A stretch of DNA of 64,000 nucleotides from Mesostigma viride (Eukaryota; Streptophyta; Mesostigmatophyceae; Mesostigmatales; Mesostigmataceae). Made by a program: the position numbers and the translations under genes. Positions 1 to 16,191 of this stretch are shown piece after piece. Every line of letters begins with the position of its first letter. The stretch's first letter is position 1. Location of the stretch: NCBI GenBank assembly GCA_009746045.1, contig RPFO01000076.1:2738420-2802419 (forward strand), given 5' to 3'. Below the pieces are notes generated by a model that saw only the letters and a list, made by a program, of their open reading frames with translations, had not been told where the DNA came from and did no database searches.

Positions 1-2908
1 AGAGGCATAGCCATAGGGAACTCAGGCTTAGCGTGGTTTCTAGCCTTCATTCGCTGACAGGAGTCACAACTCTGCACATATGATTGAATGTCATGGAGGA
101 GACCAGGCCACCAGAATCTCTTCTGGACCTGCACTCGGAGCTTTTCCACACCAGGGTGAGCACAAGTGATGTCATCATGAAAGCAATGCAACACCGTGGG
201 TGCAGCAAGTTTAGTAGGCACATAGATTTTGCGAGTTACGTTGCCAAACTTGTCCTGAGTATGAACATATAGAATACCATCCTGGTACTCTACAGGTCGG
301 TTTCCAAATTCACCCTGCTGGATGGCTTGGGTGTCCAGCTCCTCAGTTTTGGTAAAGTCCCTAAGAACATTCATCAGAGAGATAGACAAGGGATTAGGCA
401 GAACCAAGGGGGTGTCTGGACCCACTGGAGACAGAGGAAGGGGAGTGTCCTTCTCTATATCTCCGGTAACCCACCTAGATGGAACTGTGCTCTTGTCTAT
501 CACGTCATCAGAAATATCCTTGTGCGTGGCAGCACATCCTACGGTCCTAAAGAATTCTTCTAAATAATCTGGTCGTCTAGAAAGAGCATCTGGCACCACG
601 TTCTCTGTCCCCTTGACATAGGTGACTTCAAAGGGTGAGAACTGCCCTAGGAACTCTAACCAACCCATCATCCTCTTGCTGAGCTTAGTCTGACTCAACA
701 CATGAATGAGAGGCTTATGATCAGTCATAAGGGTAATAGTAGAGGTTTCACCCTTGTCATTCCTAGCGGTACTCTCTAGTACTGTCAGAGAACTGAGCAC
801 CTAAGAGAAGGTGCCTCCAGTGGTGACAGGCCCACACTAATCCCAACAGTTCCTGCTCATGAACAGGGTAGTTTCTTTCTGCAGGGATCATGGTTCTAGA
901 GGTATATTCTACAGGCTGAGGACCATTGCCATGATCCTGAGTCAAAACTGCTCCTATGCAGGCGCCTTGTGAGGAGGCGTCAGACCTGACCTGGTAAGGA
1001 AGGGAGGGATCGGGGCCAACCAAGACAGGTGCAGAAATAAGTTTCTGCTTGAGAGTGTCAAATGCAGTCTGACACTACTCAGACCAGGTAAATTGAGAGT
1101 CTTTCTTGAGAAGGGCTACCAAAGGTAACATGATAGACGCCATCTGAGGGATAAAACGTCTATACCAGCCCACTAGTCCAAGAAAAGATTTCACCTCACT
1201 GACAGTCTTGGGCACAGGCCACTGAGCAATAGAGGCCACCTTAGAAGGGTCAGGAGAGAGACCATTGGCTCAGGCTAGCACATAGCCCAGGAACTGAACT
1301 TGATGTCCCCACTCTACCTTAGACCTCTTTACAGACAGGTGCCTTGCTTGCAAGACCTTCAAGGCCTCCTCCACATCCTCCAGATGATCTTCAAACGTCT
1401 GTGAGAAGATCAAGATGTCATCCAAATAAACCACACAGCAAGTCCTGTGCAGTTTTCTGGACTTGTCAAACTGAAAGGGAAAGTCATTAAAAGCAGGATT
1501 CTTCAAATCTGGAGAAATCTGCGGCAGACCATTCCCCGTCATATGACCAAACAAACTGTTCACGTACATCTGCATGGTGGCAGGTGAGTTACTAGCACCC
1601 ATTGGCATCACTGTCCATTGATATTGACCCCATGGAGTAGTAAATGCTGTTTTATGGATGTCTTCTGGTGCTATCATGATCTGCCAGAAAGCATATCGTA
1701 GATCATAAAATACTTAGCACCGGCTGTACGCTCTAGTAACTCATCTATTCTAGGAAGTGGGTATTTAGACTTGACAGTTATCTTGTTGAGACCTCTCAAG
1801 TCTATACACAACCTCCAGCCACCATCATGTTTAGGAACTAGTGAACACCCATAACTAAAGGGGCTATTGGCTGGTAGGATGAGGCCAGCCTCTAGAAGAC
1901 CGATGAGAATAATCTTTAGTTCTGCCATTTCCGCAGGACCCATTCTATATACATGGGAGAGAATGGAGGCTTGCTGCCAGGTTCTAACTGGATCCTATGA
2001 ACGATGGGACCTTCAGGAGGATAGGTGGGCATCTTTTCTTCAAAGATGCTAGCATACTGATCTAGCAAAACACTATGCCTGCTAGCTTCTTCAGGGGTGA
2101 GCTCCATAGACACCGCATTAAGCTCGTGACCACCTAAAGAAGAAATACTGTCTACTAGCTGCTCAGGTTTCAAGAAATACAACAGAGCATTGGGATGTGT
2201 CCTCATATACTTCTTGAGCTGTCGAGCAGATATAATACGTCTACCTGATACTAAATTTATACTCCTACTCCTAGGGGTAGGGACAGAGGGGCCATTCACA
2301 GCCTGCACCGTAGAACAACATTGAGTGCTGACAGACCCATGTCCACTATCGACAGTTGACAAACTGCTCCAGGTACAACCATCCCTGAAATGAACAGTTT
2401 GCTTACCCCATGCGATCTGTGGTTCATGCTCTATGAGCCAGGGCATACCTAAGATGACGTCGGCAGCTGTCAAAGGAATGACATCAGCCTGCACCCTCAT
2501 AGTCTGCAAAGAGTTGACTCTAAAGGAGAGATCAACATAACCAGGAGACTCTGCACGCCTGCCATCTGAATAGATGACTCCTACTACTGAGGAAGAGTGA
2601 GGAAGGATAGACAGCTGGCACATGGCCACAAAGGAGGCAGACACAAAATTACTGCCTGCTCCTGAGTCTATAAGGCACATAAAAACAGGAGGTGCCTTAA
2701 GACTATCATGGCTGCACAGCCTAGCCTTGTAACGTAATAATTCACTCTTCACAGGTGGGGTGGGCTCTACACCGGTACGTCTTACTGGAAGACTGTTGAC
2801 AGAAAACTCCTCCGGGGAAGTGTGTCTTTTAGGAAGACAGTTGAGAGGAAGCTCCAGTCCAGGTGTAGTGCAGTTGCCGGAAACATCTTGCGGTTGCCCT
2901 GCATGCAC
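1..2908 (-). pseudogene. pol: gypsy A pol remnant (PR-RT-RH-IN start)
   Basis: The segments run in order on the minus strand. The aspartic protease has the active-site motif DSGAGSNFVS and the downstream ADVILGMPWL (about 2430-2690). The reverse transcriptase fingers (RLCIDLRGLNKITVKSKYPLPR) lie near 1740-1840, followed by the YLDDILIFS catalytic motif near 1410-1430. RNase H, with DASSQGACIGAVL, lies at 763-1023. The integrase HHCC zinc-binding region ending in CDSCQRMKA lies at about 20-240. Protease-RT spacing and order match Ty3/gypsy. The reading frame shifts near 1675 and between RT and RNase H, and in-frame stops occur, so no functional polyprotein can be made. Confidence 0.85.
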
Positions 2909-3801
2909 TCAGGGGTGTGGGGTAGGACATCCACAGGAATCTGTGAGCCTGAAGAGGGAGAGTCTTCTCCTGCATCACTGTGGTCTGAGGAAGACTCATC
3001 CATGATTTGAGTGATAGCATTGAGCAGTCTATAATAGCAGTCCTGTCCCTTCTTCCTTCAGGTCTGCCTACACGTGGGTGACGGTCAAAACGTGAATTAG
3101 AAGGGTGTCCAGGTTTACGGTCATCCCTGGGGCGTCTCTGGAAGTTGGGTGTGAACCCAGGCTGTTGATGGTGTGGTGTCTGCATAACCCCAGGTGGCAG
3201 TTGGTCAGGTCTCTTATGAGGGAGAGACCCCAGGGGACCACGAGTGTCCGGAGGAAACATGTTCCTCTTCCTGCATTCTTTGGCAAAGTGACCCTGTTCA
3301 CCACACACGTGGCAAGCGTTGTCAGTGTTATTGGCGTTCAGCTCAGGGGGAAAATCTGGCTCATTGCTGTTGAGGGGCAGATTCTTGCCTGCTGGCTTGT
3401 TGAACGTCCACTTGCCTGCAAGAGCTTTGACACGGCACAGAGTGAGCACATAGCGTTGCATCTCTTCCAGTTTCCAATCCTGCATGGGGACAGCAGCGAA
3501 GTTCTTGTCCAACTCTTCTCTGACGGAGGGCGCCAGACCATAATTGATGATAGGACCTGTATTTGGCCTCATTGCGGTCACAGTCATAGACCTTGGCCTT
3601 CAAGTCGCTCCAGCCCTCGTAGTACTCACGCAGAGACAGACCCTCTTGTGTGTAGTTCTCGAACGCTTCCCTGTCAAGACGCAGCTGGTCTTGTGGGAGG
3701 AGGGAGACCTGGTAAGCATTCAACAAGACATCCATGTCTGTGAATTCAGCCACAGCCTGCTCAAGTATGCGTTCGAATTTGTTGTGAGCAGCTTCAGACA
3801 T
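2829..3801 (-). pseudogene. gag: gypsy A gag remnant with CCHC zinc knuckle
   Basis: The frame opens with MSEAAHNKFERILEQ at 3801. It carries a typical retrotransposon capsid segment (RLDREAFENYTQEGLSLREYYEGW, about 3600-3690). A frame change near 3560 leads into a segment with the zinc knuckle CHVCGEQGHFAKEC (C-X2-C-X4-H-X4-C) near 3260-3310. A basic Pro/Arg-rich tail follows. The protein would coat element RNA in cytoplasmic particles. The single frame change and the missing 5' LTR mark it as a pseudogene. Confidence 0.75.
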
Positions 3802-4019
3802 TGTCTGTTTGACGAGAAGAACCTTGATTTACAAGGGAATCTTGTGACCTGCTTTGCCATAGTTAGTCTCCCAGATGAAGAAGAGTTCTGTCACCGCACG
3901 TTTCCACACCTTGAAAGTGAGAGGTGCGAGATTAGTGAGGTGCAGACAAGGGAGATTGTCCATGCGAGGGTATGCAGGAACACGGTCATCACCACGACGA
4001 GAATCATCAGTGGGGTTAG

Positions 4020-4665
4020 AGTTAGCATTTTGGGCAACCAATATGCTAAGTGGATGCAGTTTGGAAAGACCTTTCCAACGCCGTGCTGACCGCCTGAAAC
4101 AGACAAGGGACAAGAAAGATATGAAGTCCCGAAGTCCTAGCCATCCGTGGCCGACTAAGGTGCAGTCCTCTGGTACAGTGGACAGGACACGTGGCAGGAC
4201 GTCCCTGCACAGGCTTAGCCTGTCTATCACGTGACTGTGGTCCACGTAGTCCAGGAGGAGCAGCAGCCTGTGACTGGTGGGGTACTGGAACTGGCACAGG
4301 GCTGCAAGGATACTAGGCCTTGCAGGCTTGTGACAGGTCCTGTACTTCCTAGGTTGCAGAGTCTAGGCAAATCCAGTTCGTCCTGGCTCTGCACTGATGC
4401 CAGTGGACGTTGAGGATTTGCTTGCACGCCTGCACGTGCCTCGTCACGCCGATGGGAACGAGGAACAACACAAAAGGATATAGCTTGGTCATGGGGGATG
4501 ACCAGCTATCTCGGAAAGCACGAACCGTGGGTGCCACCTTGGTCGTGGAAGTGCCCACCGTGGTCGTGGCCTGGTGCAGAGATTTAAGGTTGCTGCCTTG
4601 CAACATTGGCTAAGCCGCGCTGTGAAAGACCAAGAGCTCACATACGTTGGGAGCTCTTTCTAACT
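4020..4665 (+). repeat. LTR with AGTTAG...CTAACT ends, copy 1
   Basis: This 646-bp block is nearly identical to 41037-41683. It starts AGTTAGCATT and ends TTTCTAACT, so its ends are perfect 6-bp inverted repeats of each other instead of the usual TG/CA. In both copies the same unknown ORF starts about 27-32 bp after the repeat. That places this block as the 5' LTR of a plus-strand element. No second LTR of this copy is in the window. Confidence 0.8.
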
Positions 4666-4691
4666 CGTATTATTGTCTCCTTTCCATCTTC

Positions 4692-5883
4692 ATGTCCAAC
4701 GTGCCGACGGAGCGGGCCATTGAGCCTTCGCAAAGCCAAAGCTCGCAGCCGCAGCTTCGGGTAGGAGCCCCGGAGCGAACACGACCTTTTCATCCCTACG
4801 CTCATCCGAGCACCGCATCGACCTTCGTCCAGGCGGCGTACCTGGCGAGAGGGCTGGCGAAGAAAGGTTGGGTGGCGGTTTGTGGAACTGCCGCAGGGCC
4901 GGCAGCGAGCGACCCCATTGTGATGCAAATTGAGGCTTCGACAGCTCCCGGCGAATTGTCGCGAGAAGCCGTCGAAAAGTTTGTGTCGCTGAGGGACGAG
5001 CTGTCCTCGACGATTTACGGTCTGGAGGTGGCTCACCAGGGCAGGCACGTGACCGTGCAGCAGCTGGATTTGGCGCGGGAGGCACTGGGCCAGATAGTGG
5101 CCATTGGACTGGGAGCAGCGCGACTGTTCAACCATCAGGTGGCAACTTCTGTGCTGGGCGCGGGAGTTGAGGTCCCGGACGTGATCAGGCAAGCGCAGGC
5201 GCGCGAGGTCGACAACCCCTGGTCGTCGGCAGAGGTGGTTTCCCAGACGTGCGAACACCTCGTGAACATTCTTTTGCAGGAGTCACGGGGCAACGCCGAT
5301 CGGTGGGTAATAACCACACGGCCATTTGGGATTTGGTCAACACTCGACACACCGCGGGCGGCGGAACCAGAAGCACACGATCCAGTGCATGGTCGAGGTA
5401 ATCACGGGTCGGGAGGTAACACCAGAAGACTTCCACTACCAGTTCGTTGATCAACCAGAGGGGATCATCGAACGTTCATCTCAGCAGATAGACGAAGGCG
5501 ACGGTACCGTAGAAGGGTACGCTGCACGACGTCGGGCTGAGCTGCACGTCCCTCAAGAGCCCGAACACGACTACGGTGGTCGTGGGGCCTGCAACGACAA
5601 GAGGGGTGGTGGGACGCGGTGGGTGAAGAACCTTGAGTGGGATCGCAAGAGTGGAAGCGAACCCCGGATCCCAGTAGAGAAATCTGCAGACGGGCGACCC
5701 GTTAGCAGAGTGCTAGGACCCTACGCCGACGGGGAGGACGCCGCTGGCAGCGACGAGGAGCGGACAGAGACGCCCATTGCAGCCACTGCTCAAGAACGGG
5801 AGCTGGAGGCAGCGAACCAAGCAGGTGCTGAGTCAGTAGCTGGGACGGTGCCCACGGCATCCTCCAGCGACGCCAGCGCTTGA
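4692..5883 (+). pseudogene. ORF-A, conserved protein of unknown function, copy 1
   Basis: The ATG at 4692 opens a frame that runs to about 5350, where a one-base shift moves it into the frame ending at the TGA at 5881-5883. The product would be about 390 aa. It aligns along its length with the ORF-A copy split between 41715-42531 and 51031-51363. Shared blocks include STFVQAAY-ARGLA, GWVAV-G-AAGP, CEHLVNIL-QESRG, WVITTRP-GIWSTLDTP and RSSQQIDEGDGT. I recognise no catalytic motif. It lies between the LTR and gag, so it is an accessory retrotransposon ORF. The tail is rich in Glu, Ala and Ser. Confidence 0.65.
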
Positions 5884-5936
5884 GTCAGTTCTTCCTTTTT
5901 CCTTCGCCTTTATTGTTGTGTCCCCACTTGTATATA

Positions 5937-6011
5937 ATGCCTCGTGGCAAACCGGGCGACGGCGACAAGGGCGAGGCGGAGGCACCGGCTGGGGAGAGGC
6001 CGCGGGGTTGA
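5937..6011 (+). pseudogene. start of gag ORF, truncated
   Basis: The ATG at 5937 begins MPRGKPGDGD, the same start as the gag of the outer element at 51417 (MPRGKPGDGDQG). Similarity to that gag fades near 6008 and a TGA follows at 6009. The element at 4020 is therefore cut off here, with integrase and everything downstream lost. Confidence 0.6.
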
Positions 6012-7776
6012 CCAAGCTCAAACACACCCTAGAAAGCCATATCCACTAATTGCCCAACAAGGGCAACAGACAGTCCACAGAGAAAGCAGAATTATCATAC
6101 ATGCTGATTGCCAAGGCTTCTCACCATGGTTACCTTGCCTTGCTCGCATATGAATTAGGGCTCTCCCATTTTAGTGGGAGAAAGGCCAACAAGACAACCT
6201 ACGTGCAGTTCCACCCATGCAGTATGCCCCTCAGAAAAACCACTGCCACCTTTCTTTCCAGCGCAATTGTTTGCCAAGAAACAAACTCAAGCTTGTGAGC
6301 CTCTAACCACAATGAAGCCTCTGCTAAGAAAGGCGGCGTCAATATTCACACAAAACTGAGTGCTGTTAGCAATCTCCTTCCAAGAAACCACTCAGCAAAT
6401 CCCTGACAACTTGACGATATGCCACGGTCACGCTTTGACACGTCCCAGCCATGCAACGTACATAAAAACCACTGAAAGGTGCCAGGAATCTGGCGATGCG
6501 CAGCACGGAATGGCATTATACCTGGCGCTAACTGCACGGAAAGAAGCCGAAAACTTGCGTTGATAACCCATAAAGGAAGCGAAACATTCATAGGGTCACG
6601 CTGAGCACACGATCGTACCATTACCGGCATTGTCCTTCGCCCAGCGGCGCAGGAAAGAACAACCTTCCATGGAATAATAAGACGCGCATCCCGCGAGCCT
6701 GGAGAGTGTCTTACCGATCATGACGAAAATCTTGCAGAAACCCAGCAAATTTTTTAAAGCTTTACCAATAACAATTTAAACGCATCCTTGACGCTAGGTA
6801 AAGCCCATAAAACCTGACAATCACCGCCGCCAGCGTGCATTCTAATTTATTCCTCTTGACGAAAACATCAGATTGGACCTCCGTGGCGATGGTCATCAAT
6901 AAAATCATCGACACTGCAAAAAACGCGAACTCCGCTACAAAGTAGTATCATTTACTCATCGTCTTTAAGATTCGCTCAGTTTCTCTGCATTCCGCGAGCT
7001 ATCTTTTTCTACTCTGCCTGAAAGCACGTCGCCATGGCCAGCTCCGGTAGGGGTGCGCGCCCCGTGCACCACTTTTTCACGGTACGGACGGGTACCGCGA
7101 ATTTTTCGGCGCAAAAAATATTCGCGCCGGGACCGTCCCCTTAATAAACGACTTTTTTCAGGGCCTGATTTCACTCCAAAAAAATGTTTTCCTAGCTAAT
7201 TGCGAAGGAATTTTTTTCGCGACTTCCGACTTTAAAACGCCCCCAGCCAAATAGGATAATTAATTAATTAATTAATAGCCAAATAGGATAAGAGTAGGAC
7301 AATACTGAAAAACCTGCTTTATATGCACAACCTTGTCTGGGCTTTCCAACGGATACACATCATCAATTAGCATGCAAAGACTTGCTTATTCTTCCCTCTC
7401 TGTGAGGGAGGTTGCTAACTCTAGTTTGGGTATGGTCCACGGTTTCACGAACAAAGTTCGCTACTGATCCCATTCGGCAAAAGGGATTCTCCCGCTCCGT
7501 CACGGTAAACCCAAGGTATCGGACGGCGAAAGAAACCCGACGGGAAAAGAAAGCACTATCTGCTTTACTTTTTCTGCTGGCAACATTACCAGAGAGAGGA
7601 AAACTAACCCATGGACGACAGTCGGCTCACAGTCGGCGACACACCCATGGTGAGCAGCTCGCTGTCGCCCATTCCTCCTCGCACGCGCCTGAGTGCAAGG
7701 CAACCCCTCCACGCACCGACCTCTGCCCTGCTATCAGCAAACGGCGAGGGCATAAACTGGCGGCGCGCGCGTGCAT
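6012..7776. other. non-coding flank, 3' side of the helicase gene
   Basis: I see no gene or recognisable element here. The stretch is less GC-rich than the coding regions. It includes a short (TTAA)n run at about 7257-7277 and a GC-rich segment with imperfect hairpins near 7070-7145. The part next to 7776 probably holds the 3' UTR of the helicase gene. I could not identify a polyadenylation site with confidence. Confidence 0.4.
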
Positions 7777-13120
<5,344 letters not shown>

Positions 13121-13801
13121 GGTGGAATCGGGGAGGTAGCTTTTTGCGGAGATCACTGGGGAAAAATGAGGCCCCTATCGGGCGCTAAATGACAGCTGTC
13201 TCCGATCCAAAATACGCGGAGAAGTGGCAACAAGGGAGGGTAAACCGCGTCCCACCATCGGAGATATGTACAAAAAGGGCAGAGTGTCAACTACAAGTCG
13301 GAAGCGCCCGGGTTAACAGAAAGTTGTAAAGCCAACTTACGAGCATTTATTGTGCGCTTTCAACCCTGTAACCTAATTTGTTGAGGCCGACGTTATCAAG
13401 TGCTCGAGTGCCTATGCGAGTGTCAAGTGCCTATGCGGTAGAGCGATCAATGCTGAATCCCGTTGGTTGGGTGAGCCATTGGTGTTCGTTCATCATCCTC
13501 CGGGTGCGGGTTGGTGTAGAGCATTCGGCGTGCGTGATGAGTCGCTTAAGTTCACGAAGACAGCATCTACTTTCCGTTATGTACCTTCCCTGCGGGATAC
13601 CAGCAGGGATTTTCTTACGTCAGAGGCCAAGATCTACAGTTGCAATCAATTTACGGCCTTGAGTTGACGCTACAGTATTGGCGAGAAACCGGTCCACGCA
13701 AGGATATAGTCTCAAAAAAAAAAAATATGGGCAATAACGCAGTCCCAAAACCAATGAATGAAGAAAACAGCAAACGCAAGGCAAACTAAAATTAAATTTG
13801 A
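13121..13801. other. upstream region of the helicase gene
   Basis: This region lies 5' of the helicase start codon and should hold its promoter and 5' UTR. I see no convincing TATA box or other defined site. A 20-bp segment near 13678-13700 is the reverse complement of sequence near 27980-28000, part of a dispersed repeat. An A10 run sits near 13714. Confidence 0.35.
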
Positions 13802-14103
13802 CTACCGTAGTGGCTATAAACTATTTACGAATAATTATATTTCCGAGGGTTTTTGGTCCCGGATTTCCTGTTTCCGAGGGTTTTCCATCCCGGTTTTGCA
13901 CATTTCCGTGGCCTGGGCCGGTGGGCCCCGTTTGTGCCAAACGCTAGTACTAGGCCATTGGCTTTGCTACCCCGCCACGTACTTAGGTAATTGCCCTTGT
14001 TCATACCTATCTGTAGTGAGAAATGTGAGTTGATAAATTAATAGATACCTAGGTACCTAGTATGGTTGTCTCATTGAAACCCTAAACAGACGGACAAAGC
14101 ATT

Positions 14104-14320
14104 AAATTTAATCAGGCTGCGGACCAGGCCCTGGCGCGGACCAGGATAAGCCCAGCCCACTTGAGATCTTTCATGACCTCATGGGCAAAAACAGGATCTT
14201 TGCCCACATGCCCAATGACAACCCATTAGAAGTCCAGTGGCTTCCGTGGTCTAGTAAGGCTCCGTTTTAGCCACTGACATCTTGATACCCTAGGCTTAGC
14301 AGGGATTACCTACTGGCTAT
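14104..14320 (+). repeat. dispersed repeat X, copy 1
   Basis: This block is closely similar to the reverse complement of 27935-27798 joined to 15249-15170. The second copy is interrupted by gypsy B. Comparing the two copies gives the empty target site of gypsy B and also shows the SINE-like insertion right after this block. Confidence 0.75.
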
Positions 14321-14424
14321 TCTGATCAGACACTCCGCAAAGGTGAAAACCTTTGCGTTCAGTGCCAGGCCGCGGAAAACGCGGAAAACGCGATCTGCAA
14401 ATGAATCCGACCGGAATCGAACTG
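14321..14424 (-). mobile_element. SINE-like insertion with 19-bp target duplication
   Basis: These 104 bp are flanked by the 19-bp direct repeat GGGATTACCTACTGGCTAT (14302-14320 and 14425-14443). The inverted copy of the surrounding repeat at 15174-15195 has the site once, with one mismatch, and lacks the insert. On the minus strand the insert begins AGTTCGATTCCGG, a B-box match. A long duplication and a B box fit a tRNA-derived SINE moved by a LINE. The A box is absent, so it may be 5' truncated. Confidence 0.55.
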
Positions 14425-14783
14425 GGGATTACCTACTGGCTATATTTGGAATAAACGTACACCTATTTACCTGGAAAATTTAATCAGGCTATTCACAGTT
14501 GGCGCCGAATCCTCGAGACCGGATTGGTCCACCACGAAAAAGTAGGCTCGAGGCCATGTGATGCGCGGCAAAACGCTGCGCGGCGCGGCGCGACGCTGGA
14601 AACGCCAGCGCGGCGCCCAAAGCGTACCCCGGGTTTACCGGTGAAATGGGTGTTAGTTTATTTCCATATAACAGCGTACCCCGGGTTTCATGATTTCCGG
14701 GCCAAAATGAACCCGGATTTCAAGCATTTTCGGGGGGGTATTCGTAAACATTATTCGTAAATAGTATATAGCCACTACGGTAG

Positions 14784-15244
14784 CGCAATCCATGAGCGCA
14801 ATCGACAGATCTCTCCAAGGGAATTCCAAATCTGCCCTCGGGTAGTTGAAAGTCCTTTTCCGACCAGGTGATAGACTTGTTACGAGACTGGCAAAAATGG
14901 CTCTAACGTCATTCTCTTCCGCCAAGTAAGCCAAAGTCGAGTATGGCAAGTACGAGGTAGGGTGGTCTGATCTCAAGTACATGTATATTAGTAGCGCAAT
15001 CGATAGATCTCGGTGAGGGGAGTCAGGATCTGCCATGAAAAGGCCGAACCTTGGTCCGAAATGGAAGATTGGGGTCGAAATCGGTCGGAATCCGATACAT
15101 TTTGGGCAAAAAAATAATTAATTCGCCAAAATGTACCTTTTCCAGGTAAATAGGTGTACGTTTATTCCAAATATAGCCAGTAGTTAATCCCTGCTAAGCC
15201 TAGGGTATCACGATGTCAGCGGCTAAAACGGAGCCTTACTAGAC
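14784..15244. other. non-coding, repeat-derived
   Basis: No gene is seen here. Positions 15131-15249 are the inverted second copy of repeat X. The block GTAGCGCAATC...CAGATCT occurs in similar form near 14781 and 14992. Confidence 0.4.
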
Positions 15245-15249
15245 CACGG

Positions 15250-15821
15250 TGTTACGTCTTGGATATCTACCACCACCTCTACCTCTAATGGGCCTGATAC
15301 TACCTAAACTAGTCAGGCCTCCTCTACTCAAACCCCTAGCGAAAGACGAACGTGACGGAGCTGGTCTCAATGCATTAACGTATGTGTTGCTGTAATACGC
15401 CATACAACCATTTACCAAAACCCGTTTACTCCAGGAATAGAGGAAGGAAACACAACTACACTGCCGTGACCCAAGCCTAAATGTGTTAATTCATTTAACA
15501 CACGCCGAGTACACACACGAGGGGTAGAACGTGCATAAATGGTCACCAACGGTCCAACACGCTCGGGCCGACATGGCCCTCGCCGACAGATGCACGCTGG
15601 TCCACTACATCTACAGATGCACGCTGGTCCACTACATTCTACCAAAGGATCAGGACCACTAGTAAAGTACGCGGCGCGGCGCCCAACGGCACCCAATGTA
15701 CCACAGTACTGTTACGAGGACAATAATGTCCCGGTAGGAGCTACACGTAAACCTAGGGACAACCGAGGCAAAAGACCTAATTTACGTCCGTAACTACAAC
15801 GAATTGTTACGCGACGTAACA
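15250..15821 (-). repeat. 3' LTR of gypsy B
   Basis: This copy begins TGTTACGTCTTGG and ends GCGACGTAACA on the plus strand, with 7-bp inverted ends. It differs from the 27225-27797 copy by one base insertion (GCTACAC against GCTTACAC) and one substitution that I could see. Confidence 0.95.
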
Positions 15822-15840
15822 CCTCCCCCCCCCACAAAGG
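15822..15840 (-). other. polypurine tract of gypsy B
   Basis: In element sense this is a G-rich run (TGGGGGGGGGGAGG) directly before the 3' LTR, the normal place for plus-strand priming. The second copy has the same tract at 31816-31835, and gypsy C has a similar one at 34699-34720. Confidence 0.85.
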
Positions 15841-16191
15841 TAGGGAGCCCTCTCCCTACGCACAGGGAGGAAAACAAGGGGTAGGAAACCTAATGCACCC
15901 AGCACACACCAACACAGTCGGCAGACCATCCAAGATACAAGCACCAACGTATTAACTCGGTCTCCACCACCACGCCGGGAGGTGTAGGGTTAGCCAGCAC
16001 CAAGCCTGGTGGTAGGTTCCCCTAACTGCCTGGAACAAAGTCCTTGCCGGGGGGAACGGCACTGGGCAGGACACACAGAGTAAACAAATCAGTACCAAGG
16101 ACCAAGAACGACCAGTCAACTGGCCAGAACGTGAGGGCGACTCTATATACCGGAGGGACAACACCCTCAGGTCGGGCCTAAGGCCCTCTAT
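15841..16191. other. gypsy B 3' untranslated region
   Basis: This is non-coding sequence between the end of ORF3 and the polypurine tract. It is similar to 31836-32197 in the second copy, so it is part of the element. Confidence 0.7.

Larger units (their letters stand above)
1..4019 (-). mobile_element. Ty3/gypsy element A, 5' end truncated
   Basis: Read on the minus strand, this stretch holds gag, then protease, reverse transcriptase, RNase H and the start of integrase, which is the Ty3/gypsy order. The integrase runs off the window at position 1, so the 3' LTR is not visible. The upstream (high-coordinate) side ends abruptly at 4019, where an unrelated LTR with AGTTAG ends begins, so the 5' LTR is missing. 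The frame is broken several times, so this is a dead copy. Its protein differs clearly from gypsy B at 15250-27797, so it is a separate family. Confidence 0.85.
13802..14783. mobile_element. 982-bp TIR element, non-autonomous
   Basis: The left end CTACCGTAGTGGCTATAAAC... and the reverse complement of the right end agree over about 34 bp with one mismatch. The element ends at 14783. No transposase ORF lies inside, so it would need proteins from elsewhere. I found no clear target-site duplication. Inside are a repeat shared in inverted orientation with 15131-15249 and 27798-27935, and a SINE-like insertion at 14321-14424. The superfamily is unassigned. Confidence 0.6.
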
